A stretch of DNA of 64,000 nucleotides from Clostridioides difficile CD160 (GTDB lineage: Bacteria; Bacillota; Clostridia; Peptostreptococcales; Peptostreptococcaceae), in assembly GCF_000449425.2 (NCBI RefSeq), contig NZ_AVHW01000091.1, positions 39,450-103,449 on the forward strand, in the 5' to 3' direction. The notes beneath the pieces are model-generated. The model saw nothing but the letters and a program-made list of their open reading frames with translations. It ran no database searches and was not told the DNA's origin. Each line of letters starts with the position of its first letter. Position 1 is the stretch's first letter. Made by a program: the position numbers and the translations under genes. Below are positions 8,484 to 15,601 of this stretch, piece by piece.

Positions 8484-10033
8484 TCTTCCGCCTCCTCAAC
8501 TGCCATGTATTTATCTAAGAGAGTATTTCCTAAATTTACATAATTTATGTCAGTAAGAATTCTTTTGTAGCTACTCTCATCTAAAGGCTTAAAAAATATG
8601 TAACCCTGTATTAAATTACATCCCATTTCGTTTAAAACTTTAACCTGCTCCATATCTTCCACACCCTCACATATAACAGTTAAGTTTAAATCTTGTGAAA
8701 GATTAACAATTGCTTTTACCATAAACTTTGTCTTTGTATTTGTAACTATATCCATTATAAGTGACCTATCAATTTTTATAACATCTAGTGGTATCCCCTT
8801 AAGATTGATAAAATTTGAGTTGCCTACTCCAAAATCATCTAATGATATGTCTATACCTAAAGATTTAATCTCATAAAGCCTCTCACTTATAAATTTTACA
8901 TCTCTTAGTGCTGTTGTTTCTGTAACTTCTATTTCTATGAGTTCTTTAGGCACATTATATGTATTAAACATTGATTTAAAAAAATCTACTAAATCATTTT
9001 TATATAGTTCTACTCTGGAAAGATTTATTGAAACTGGCAAGACATTTATACCTTCTGAAATCCAATTATCAATAGTAACAAATACTTCTTGAATTAGCCA
9101 TCTACCAATATTATTTATCAAACCACTTCTTTCAGCTATAGGGATAAACTTATTTGGTCCAACCATACCTAAAGATGGATGTATCCATCTTATTAATGCC
9201 TCTGAACCTATAATTTTACCTGTACTCGAATCAACTTTAGGTTGATAATGGATTACAAATTCCTTATTCTTTATAGCTAAGAATAAATCTTGCTCTATTT
9301 TCATAAGTGATTGTATTTCTTCTTCCATTGCAGAATCAAATTCTACATATTCTATATGCTTTAGTCCTTTTGACTTAACCCTCGCCATATCTGCATTATC
9401 CATAGCTTTTTTTATATCAATTTTATCATCATTAAATCTATAAATTCCAATTGATGCTTCAACATTTATATTCATTTTAAAACTATCAATCTGACTTAAT
9501 GTCACAATTTTATTCCTAATGAGATTTACCAAATAAGGAATCTTTTGTTCTCTATCTTCAAGCTTTATTATTAATATAAAAACGTCGCTTTTTAACTTTC
9601 CATAAATAGCCTCTTCACCAAAATAACTTTTTAGATTACTTGAAATATTATCTAATACTTCATCCCCTAGCTCATAACCATATATATCATTTATAAGTTT
9701 AAGTCTACATAAATCAAAACAAGCCATAACACAGTTTTCTTTCTTATTGCTGATGATATAATTTTGAATATGTTTTAAAAAGTTCTCATCCTTAGTAATA
9801 TTCATAATCTTATCTGAATTATTTACCATCTCTAAATTAATTTTATCCTCATATAGCTTGATTTTAAGATACGAAATAAATACATTTATAGTAAATAATA
9901 TTAATAAAAGTAAAATTAAAGCCTTTATATCTATCCCGACATGTCTTGTAAGTAAAACTATTCCCAAAATTCCGATTATGATAAAAATTATTTTATTTAA
10001 ACTGTAAATTTTTGTCATACTATTTTTATTCAT
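8480..10033 (-). CDS. Membrane c-di-GMP phosphodiesterase with degenerate GGDEF domain
   Basis: A 517-residue protein with two N-terminal membrane helices (about 13-30 and 36-54), a GGDEF domain (about 95-235) and an EAL domain (about 245-500). The GGDEF signature is replaced by KSDVF at residues 148-152, so cyclase activity is unlikely. The EAL domain keeps its metal and catalytic residues: E278 of EAL, N337, E369, D399 and D400 of DDFG, and K420. It should hydrolyse c-di-GMP at the membrane, perhaps with GTP control by the dead GGDEF domain. It is the first gene of the probable operon with the Rrf2 regulator and camA. Confidence 0.93.
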   Translation of the reverse strand: MNKNSMTKIYSLNKIIFIIIGILGIVLLTRHVGIDIKALILLLLILFTINVFISYLKIKLYEDKINLEMVNNSDKIMNITKDENFLKHIQNYIISNKKENCVMACFDLCRLKLINDIYGYELGDEVLDNISSNLKSYFGEEAIYGKLKSDVFILIIKLEDREQKIPYLVNLIRNKIVTLSQIDSFKMNINVEASIGIYRFNDDKIDIKKAMDNADMARVKSKGLKHIEYVEFDSAMEEEIQSLMKIEQDLFLAIKNKEFVIHYQPKVDSSTGKIIGSEALIRWIHPSLGMVGPNKFIPIAERSGLINNIGRWLIQEVFVTIDNWISEGINVLPVSINLSRVELYKNDLVDFFKSMFNTYNVPKELIEIEVTETTALRDVKFISERLYEIKSLGIDISLDDFGVGNSNFINLKGIPLDVIKIDRSLIMDIVTNTKTKFMVKAIVNLSQDLNLTVICEGVEDMEQVKVLNEMGCNLIQGYIFFKPLDESSYKRILTDINYVNLGNTLLDKYMAVEEAEE

Positions 10034-10355
10034 ATAAATTCCCCTATATTATTTTTAAATTATCTTACAGTCAAACTTTTTCTATATTAATTATAAAGCA
10101 CAATTGATAGTAAATCAATGTATGTTGAAATCACATATAAATAACTATGTCATACTTAAATTAACTTTTCTAAGTTTCATAAATATTAACTTTATTGGCA
10201 AAAAAAACTATGAGATTAGGTATATGTAAAATAATTTCTAATTTCATAGTTTTTAAATTCAAATAGTGTTTTTTAATACAACATAGCAGAATAAATTTAA
10301 TACTATCTATATAGTTTCATACTTAAGTAAATACTTACATAAAAATGAATTCACC
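10034..10355 (-). other. Intergenic region: amidase terminator plus promoter region of the GGDEF-EAL operon
   Basis: The 322 bases contain the terminator described at 10201-10255 and, nearer the GGDEF-EAL start, an AT-rich stretch expected to carry its promoter. No clear consensus promoter, riboswitch fold or small ORF was found. Confidence 0.5.
10201..10255 (-). terminator. Rho-independent terminator after the amidase gene
   Basis: AAAACTATGAGATTAG (10204-10219) pairs with CTAATTTCATAGTTTT (10238-10253) with one mismatch. The minus strand then runs into eight T residues. It lies about 100 bases beyond the amidase stop. Confidence 0.8.
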
Positions 10356-11174
10356 TTATTTTTTACCTTTAGAATCTAAGTATGAAAGTATACCTTGCAC
10401 AATTCCTTCTGTAAGTTGGTCTTGATATTTTGCATTTATTATTTTTTGTTCTTCTGATGGTGTTGTTAAAAATCCACACTCTACTAATATGGCAGGCATC
10501 TTTGATTCTCTAAGTACTTCAAAATTATTTTCAACTATACCCCTATCCCTTACTTTAACATAAGATACTATAGTGCTTTGCACTGACTGTGCAAGATCTT
10601 TTGAGCCATCTGTAGCTTTATTCCTATACCAGGTTTCTATACCTGTTGCTGTATGTTCATTTTTCTCTGCATTTAAATGGATAGAAACAAGTACATCAGC
10701 AGAACTATTATTCGCTAAATTAACTCTATCCATCAATGTTAGATATGTATCATCAGTTCTAGATACTACGACTTGAATATCCTTCTGTTTGGCTAATTTA
10801 TTTGCTAATTTTTTTGAAATCTGTAAAGTTAGGTCTTTTTCTTTGCTAGTCTTACTTTCAGTTCCGTTATCATGTCCTCCATGACCTGGGTCTATGAATA
10901 CAGTGTATTTTTTATTTTTATTTTCTTCCTCAGTGCCAAGGTCAAATTGCTCTGACTCAACGTTTTGTTGTTGGTTGTTTTTATTGCTTTTATCCATCCC
11001 TTTTACTAAAGCTACTACACCTTGAGTAACTTTAAATGCAATAAATAAAAATAACATCGTAAAGCAAACCAACGCTACTAATTTTTTCTTATTTAATTTT
11101 CTTTTTTTTCTATTCAGATGGCTGGTATTTTTAGATTTGTTTCTTGAATTATTGTTATTATTGCTTTTTGACAT
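10356..11174 (-). CDS. Membrane-anchored N-acetylmuramoyl-L-alanine amidase (Amidase_3)
   Basis: A zinc amidase that cuts the bond between N-acetylmuramic acid and the stem peptide. The first 30 residues are a very basic Asn/Lys/Arg-rich cytoplasmic tail, residues 31-53 are a membrane anchor, 60-88 a linker, and about 90-270 the Amidase_3 domain. Zinc ligands are visible in FIDPGHGGHDNG (His98) and VSIHLNAEKN, and the catalytic Glu is in ILVECGFLT. It has no CWB2 module, so it is held by the membrane anchor rather than by PSII. Its ribosome binding site can pair with an upstream inverted repeat (11183-11266). Confidence 0.93.
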   Translation of the reverse strand: MSKSNNNNNSRNKSKNTSHLNRKKRKLNKKKLVALVCFTMLFLFIAFKVTQGVVALVKGMDKSNKNNQQQNVESEQFDLGTEEENKNKKYTVFIDPGHGGHDNGTESKTSKEKDLTLQISKKLANKLAKQKDIQVVVSRTDDTYLTLMDRVNLANNSSADVLVSIHLNAEKNEHTATGIETWYRNKATDGSKDLAQSVQSTIVSYVKVRDRGIVENNFEVLRESKMPAILVECGFLTTPSEEQKIINAKYQDQLTEGIVQGILSYLDSKGKK

Positions 11175-11182
11175 TTTTTCAC

Positions 11183-11266
11183 CCTTCTTGGTATAGATTT
11201 TTACATTTTTTTATAATATTAGTGTTATTTTTTCATAATATTAGTGTTATTTTACCACCAAGAAGG
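11183..11266 (-). promoter_or_regulatory. Inverted repeat able to mask the amidase ribosome binding site, enclosing a 22-bp tandem repeat
   Basis: On the minus strand CCTTCTTGGT (11257-11266) is a perfect complement of ACCAAGAAGG (11183-11192), and the second arm contains the AAGAAGGG Shine-Dalgarno of the amidase. Between the arms a 19-base sequence (ATAATATTAGTGTTATTTT on the plus strand) is repeated at 11213-11231 and 11235-11253, a 22-bp period. A transcript reading in from uppS would fold and hide the site; one starting inside the repeats would not. This is inference from sequence complementarity. Confidence 0.5.
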
Positions 11267-11320
11267 TTTTTTTTCAATAATTTAAAACATTCTACAATCT
11301 AAAACTTCAAAATTTTCTAA

Positions 11321-11965
11321 TTATCCACCTAAAGTAACATCTTGTGTGTCATACCAGCTAAAGGCATCTTTTATATCATCACCTCTAAAATCTGGCCAAT
11401 AGTTATCTATAACATAAAAGTCTGCATAAATCGATTGCACAGGTAGAAAACCGCTTAATCTCCTTCTTCCACCCCATCTGATTATCAAATCTAATCTTGA
11501 TACATCAAATGACTGTATGTAATCTTGTATGTTATTTTTATTTACATTTTCTACTCCTGATATATTATTTAAGTCCCAATACCATCCATAATTTACCAAT
11601 AGATTTGCTTTTATTTGGCCTTCCTTTGCTTGAATTCTATTAGTATATGGTAATAATTCTTCTGGAAACATTGGAGATTTCGTATTTCCAACAACTAATA
11701 AAGCCGCACCTTCATCTATTAGTATATTTGCAGCATCAATACATGCTTTTGTAAAAGCTTTTGTCTGAACTGATGGACGTCTTGTATTATCAGTTGTAAA
11801 TCCATAAAAAGTTACTTCTTCACAACCTAAATCTCTACATAATCTATAAGATTCTAGTCCAGGATTTATTCCACTTTCATATCCTCTATCTTTTGTCATA
11901 CCATTTTGGCTCGCCCATCTTCTATTTCCATCTGGGATAATTCCTACATGTTTTGGTATTCTCAT
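11321..11965 (-). CDS. Short, divergent cis-prenyltransferase (UppS-like)
   Basis: Related to undecaprenyl pyrophosphate synthase, which builds the lipid carrier for wall polymers. The catalytic start motif PDGNRRWA (residues 11-18) is intact, and the C-terminal half keeps the family pattern ending in WPDF. However, the usual RTSGE-RLSNF motif reads RWGGRRRLSGF, so the conserved Glu is an Arg, and the protein is 214 residues against about 250 for normal UppS. It may make a different chain length or act on another substrate; a housekeeping UppS probably lies elsewhere. It is upstream of the amidase gene on the same strand. Confidence 0.82.
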   Translation of the reverse strand: MRIPKHVGIIPDGNRRWASQNGMTKDRGYESGINPGLESYRLCRDLGCEEVTFYGFTTDNTRRPSVQTKAFTKACIDAANILIDEGAALLVVGNTKSPMFPEELLPYTNRIQAKEGQIKANLLVNYGWYWDLNNISGVENVNKNNIQDYIQSFDVSRLDLIIRWGGRRRLSGFLPVQSIYADFYVIDNYWPDFRGDDIKDAFSWYDTQDVTLGG

Positions 11966-12103
11966 TTATAATCACCTCTTAATAGGTATTATTATCAAAA
12001 TATTACATTATTAATCAAAACTGTAACATTAAATACATTTATTTTTATATAATTATGTAGTAAACTAATTTAAGATAGAGTTTAAAAAACTTGGAGGTTT
12101 ATC

Positions 12104-12574
12104 ATGAAAAAAATTTTAATATTGTTTTTTTCGATAATCTTATCATTTGGAATGGTTAGTTGTTCTTCAAGTGGTGATTACAAAAACGTTTCTACATCGA
12201 AAATTGAAAGGTCATTAAAATCTTCTGATTTACTTACAAAGGAATCAAAGGTCTTTGATGCAAAGGAATTTAACTATTTCAATGATGTGGAAGAAGACAT
12301 CATTCAAGGTTTTGTAATTAATTCTTCTGAAAAATTATCTCTAGAAGATATTATCGTCATAAAAACTGACGATGTAGATAAAATTTATAAAACTCTAGAA
12401 AATTATAAAAAAGACATGATACAAGCACCTTTTGGAGAAGGACATGGAGAAAAAAGCAATTCTGAAATAGCAAATAATACTATAGTTGAGAAAGCAGGCA
12501 GATATGTTTATCTAATTTCTGCTGAAAATGCCTCTCAAATAGAAAACAAAATACTGAGTATAATAAAAAAATAA
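12104..12574 (+). CDS. DUF4358-like lipoprotein
   Basis: A 156-residue secreted lipoprotein. The signal peptide ends in the lipobox GMVSC (Cys20), after which the chain is hydrophilic. The mature part has the layout of DUF4358 proteins: an SDLLTKE-type opening, a central acidic section with DEIAIF-like IIVIKTDD, and an ending on a VEKAGRYVYLISAE strand. Function of the family is unknown. GGAGG precedes the ATG at good spacing. It is a single plus-strand gene convergent with the MFS gene and shares the terminator at 12597-12654. Confidence 0.8.
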   Translation: MKKILILFFSIILSFGMVSCSSSGDYKNVSTSKIERSLKSSDLLTKESKVFDAKEFNYFNDVEEDIIQGFVINSSEKLSLEDIIVIKTDDVDKIYKTLENYKKDMIQAPFGEGHGEKSNSEIANNTIVEKAGRYVYLISAENASQIENKILSIIKK

Positions 12575-12596
12575 ATATCATTATTGATGTTTATTA

Positions 12597-12654
12597 AATA
12601 TCAATGTAATTTTTGTATAAATAAATTTATTTTATTAAAAATTACATTGATATT
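12597..12654. terminator. Shared bidirectional terminator of the lipoprotein and MFS genes
   Basis: An 18-bp perfect stem (12597-12614 with 12637-12654) with a 22-nt loop is followed by TTTTTT on the plus strand. It stands between the stop codons of two convergent genes. Confidence 0.88.
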
Positions 12655-12678
12655 TTTTATTTACTTAATTAGTATAAT

Positions 12679-13941
12679 TTAAATCTCTTTTAGCTTTTTC
12701 TTTTTTCCTAAAACTAGACTTATTAATATCAATCCGACCATAATTACAGTCAATACCAAGTATGTCATCCATGCTAATGTATATCCTCCAGACATATCAT
12801 ATAATTTTCCTGTAACAGCTGACCCTAAAGCCGCCCCCAATAAAACCACTGCATTTACTACACCAACTATTGTTGAATAATCTCTTTTACCAAATATCTC
12901 TGATGTGATAAGAGCAGGTACAATAGTTCCCATACAGTTTCCAATTCCCCAACATATAATAAATACTATTATAGCTGGATACTTACTAGCAAATAATAGA
13001 GCCAATACCCCTAAAAACACCTGCAATCCAACAAATATAACACCTTTTTCACATCCAACTTTATCAAATACATATCCTAGAAGTATTTTACCTAATATAA
13101 CTACTCCCATGTTTATAGATATAACACTTGCTGCAAAAGTTGGAGAATACCCTATATCAGTCAAATAAGATGCAATATGCATTTGTACTCCCATAGCTAT
13201 TATTGTAATCAAAATTAACCCTACAACCATAATCCAAAATATTTTAGTTTTTACAGCATCTCCAAGCATGATTCCTTTTGCAGAATTATCTAAAACGTTT
13301 TCAGAAGAATTACTATATCCATATGGAAGTAAACCTTTATCACTTGGTTTTTCAGACATAAATATCAAAACTACTGGTATAGTTGTAACTAAGATTATTA
13401 TTCCCAATACTAAATATGATTGTCTCCAACTGTAGTTTAATATTATATAGTTAGCTATAGGATTAAATATCATACCACCTACTCCACTCCCCATAAAAGT
13501 TAGACCTAACGCCAGACCTCTTTTTTCTACAAACCAATTACTTATTATTATTGATAGAGGAGTTAGAGTTGTCATACCTAACCCCAAACCTGAAAATATA
13601 CTCATTAAATAAAAAACATATATACTATTTGCATATGAATATCCTATATAACCTATTCCTGCTAATACACATCCCACAAGTATTATATTTTTTAGTTTAA
13701 ATTTTTTTGCTAATTTCCCCATAAAAAGTGCTATTACCATAGTAGATAAAGCAATTACTGTATAATAAAGAGAAAACTCAGACCTAGAAAAACCTAAGTC
13801 TTCTGTTACAGGTTTTATAAATAAACTTGCACAATTATTTACTATTCCATAAACAGATATCATTAGTATTAAGCCAGCAAATACAACTAACCATCCTCTA
13901 AAAAATCCTTTTTGTGAATTAGATATATTATTTGATTCCAT
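12679..13941 (-). CDS. MFS transporter, probable OFA (oxalate/formate antiporter-like) family
   Basis: A 420-residue integral membrane protein with 12 predicted helices and the MFS loop between helices 2 and 3 (GKLAKKFKLKN, around residue 77). The GLG-rich helix 4-5 region (SGLGLGMTTLTPLS) and size resemble OFA-type carboxylate carriers. It sits 74 bases after the amidohydrolase gene and is probably cotranscribed from the sigma-54 promoter at 15440-15457, so its substrate is likely the amide handled by that enzyme or the released acid. The exact substrate cannot be read from sequence. Confidence 0.85.
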   Translation of the reverse strand: MESNNISNSQKGFFRGWLVVFAGLILMISVYGIVNNCASLFIKPVTEDLGFSRSEFSLYYTVIALSTMVIALFMGKLAKKFKLKNIILVGCVLAGIGYIGYSYANSIYVFYLMSIFSGLGLGMTTLTPLSIIISNWFVEKRGLALGLTFMGSGVGGMIFNPIANYIILNYSWRQSYLVLGIIILVTTIPVVLIFMSEKPSDKGLLPYGYSNSSENVLDNSAKGIMLGDAVKTKIFWIMVVGLILITIIAMGVQMHIASYLTDIGYSPTFAASVISINMGVVILGKILLGYVFDKVGCEKGVIFVGLQVFLGVLALLFASKYPAIIVFIICWGIGNCMGTIVPALITSEIFGKRDYSTIVGVVNAVVLLGAALGSAVTGKLYDMSGGYTLAWMTYLVLTVIMVGLILISLVLGKKKKLKEI

Positions 13942-14015
13942 TTTTTACCCCCCAATTTTAGTAAATTTAAGATTATTTTATTATTTAATGTATAGTTCTA
14001 TTTTTAAAATAAAGA

Positions 14016-15389
14016 TTATACCAATAGTTTATATTCAAATCCATCCAAAGATTTTGTAAACTCTTCTTTTGATTTTTCAAGCTTTTCTCTGTCCATCAAG
14101 ATATCATATGCAGAACAGGCAAGTACTTTTGCTGCACTTAACATTGCCTCAAAACCTACATTAGAACCAGATGATGAACAAGCTTGCCAAGTATGAGCTG
14201 CTGTACCAATAGGCCATGCCGCCATAGCAAATTGTGCAGTTGGTACTATATAACTTATATCTCCTACATCAGTTGAACCAGATACATTTTTGTATTTATA
14301 ATCTTCAAAGTCAGCAATATCATCATGTAGATATTTTTCTGCTATATTAGGATTACCTTGAAATGAAGTTGCTACATTTCTTCTTTCTTCTTTTGTAATT
14401 GTATTTGCTAATTTGTGAGCAAACTCTAAATCTTCAGCTTTAAAGTTAGGTGCTCCTACTAATCTCATATTCTCAGATACAACATCTGTTAGACTTTGAT
14501 TAGGCAAATAATCATACATTGCATCTATAACTTCATATTCCATCTCTGTTTCTGTCATCATTGCTGCACCTTTAGCAACTTTTACCAATCTATCAAGAGT
14601 ACTCTTTACATCTGATGCTTTTTTACCTCTTAAGAAATACCATGATTCTGCAGAACCAGGAACTATATTTGGTCTTTCTCCTCCATTAGTTATTACATAA
14701 TGCATTCGTATAGAATCCAATATGTGTTCTCTTAGATAATTAGCACCTACATTCATAAGTTCAACAGCATCAAGTGCACTTCTACCAGTATGTGGAGATT
14801 GTGCCGCATGAGAAGTAATTCCTTTAAATCTAAATTTCATAGAGAAATTTGACAAACTAGTTGGTCTCCAAGGACTATTTACATCAAAAGGATGCCAGCT
14901 AAATGCACAATCTATATCTCTAAAACATCCTTTTTTATACATATTACATTTTCCAACGCCACCTTCTTCAGCTGGACATCCAAAATATTTTATAGTCCCT
15001 TTGATATTTTCTCTCTCCATAACTTCTTTTAATGCTACTACTGCTCCTACTCCCCCTACTCCCAACAGATTGTGACCACACCCATGACCTGGGGCAGATT
15101 CAGTTATAGCTTCTTTAGTTAAAGATACTTTCTGTGATAATCCTGGTAAGGCATCGTATTCTCCTAATATCCCTATGACAGGTCTACCTTCTCCAAACTC
15201 TGCTACAAAGGCAGTTTCTATTCCTTGTACAGTATTTACATTAAATCCATTTTCTTCTAAGTATTTCTTTTGTACACCGCTTGCAAAATACTCTTCATAT
15301 GAAGTCTCTGGATTTTCCCATATTCCTTTTGCCATTTCTACTAAATCTTCTTTATTTTTATTAACACAATTAATTAAATCGTTTTTCAT
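14016..15389 (-). CDS. M20 family amidohydrolase (AbgB-like aminobenzoyl-glutamate hydrolase)
   Basis: A cytoplasmic metallo-amidohydrolase of the M20 family. Metal-binding and catalytic motifs are visible: GHGCGHNLLG (His/Asp-region ligand), AEEGG (general base Glu) and the dimerisation domain beginning near MKFRFKGITSHAA. It most resembles AbgB, which cleaves p-aminobenzoyl-glutamate, but related enzymes cut other N-acyl amino acids. The longest frame starts at 15407, but that ATG lies in the AGGAGGG ribosome binding site; the ATG at 15389 is better and gives 457 residues. Transcription is expected from the sigma-54 promoter just upstream. Confidence 0.88.
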   Translation of the reverse strand: MKNDLINCVNKNKEDLVEMAKGIWENPETSYEEYFASGVQKKYLEENGFNVNTVQGIETAFVAEFGEGRPVIGILGEYDALPGLSQKVSLTKEAITESAPGHGCGHNLLGVGGVGAVVALKEVMERENIKGTIKYFGCPAEEGGVGKCNMYKKGCFRDIDCAFSWHPFDVNSPWRPTSLSNFSMKFRFKGITSHAAQSPHTGRSALDAVELMNVGANYLREHILDSIRMHYVITNGGERPNIVPGSAESWYFLRGKKASDVKSTLDRLVKVAKGAAMMTETEMEYEVIDAMYDYLPNQSLTDVVSENMRLVGAPNFKAEDLEFAHKLANTITKEERRNVATSFQGNPNIAEKYLHDDIADFEDYKYKNVSGSTDVGDISYIVPTAQFAMAAWPIGTAAHTWQACSSSGSNVGFEAMLSAAKVLACSAYDILMDREKLEKSKEEFTKSLDGFEYKLLV

Positions 15390-15439
15390 ATTTAAAACCC
15401 TCCTCATAGTAATTAATTTTTACTTGTGACTTACTATAT

Positions 15440-15457
15440 AAGCAATGATTATGCCAA
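15440..15457 (-). promoter_or_regulatory. Sigma-54 (-24/-12) promoter of the amidohydrolase-MFS operon
   Basis: The minus strand reads TTGGCATAATCATTGCTT. This has GG at -24 and GC at -12 separated by exactly 10 bases, a near-perfect match to the SigL/RpoN consensus TTGGCAC-N5-TTGCW. It lies about 50 bases upstream of the amidohydrolase start, next to a sigma-54 activator gene. Confidence 0.9.
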
Positions 15458-15479
15458 GTAAGTAGGTTTTAATCTCAAT

Positions 15480-15495
15480 AAGTCTTATAAGACTT
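15480..15495 (-). promoter_or_regulatory. Palindromic activator site (candidate UAS)
   Basis: AAGTCTTATAAGACTT is a perfect 16-bp palindrome 22 bases upstream of the sigma-54 promoter. It is the obvious binding site for the sigma-54 activator encoded at 15602-17725. This is inference from position and symmetry. Confidence 0.65.
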
Positions 15496-15520
15496 GTGAA
15501 TACTCTATTTTAAAATTTTA

Positions 15521-15540
15521 ATTATTCTGATTAAATAAAT
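15521..15540 (-). repeat. 20-mer ATTATTCTGATTAAATAAAT, copy 2
   Basis: Identical to 39966-39985 upstream of the flippase gene; a 15-base core (TTCTGATTAAATAAA) recurs at 4278-4292 upstream of ptsI. All three lie in intergenic DNA in the same orientation relative to minus-strand genes. Function unknown. Confidence 0.55.
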
Positions 15541-15560
15541 AATATTGTAAACAAAAAAAT

Positions 15561-15592
15561 AAATGGGATATTATTAAATCAATATCCCATTT
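15561..15592 (-). terminator. Terminator of the sigma-54 activator gene
   Basis: A 12-bp stem AAATGGGATATT / AATATCCCATTT with an 8-nt loop, followed on the minus strand by a T-rich tail including seven T residues. It begins 10 bases after the activator stop. Confidence 0.88.
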
Positions 15593-15601
15593 ATTTTATA
15601 T

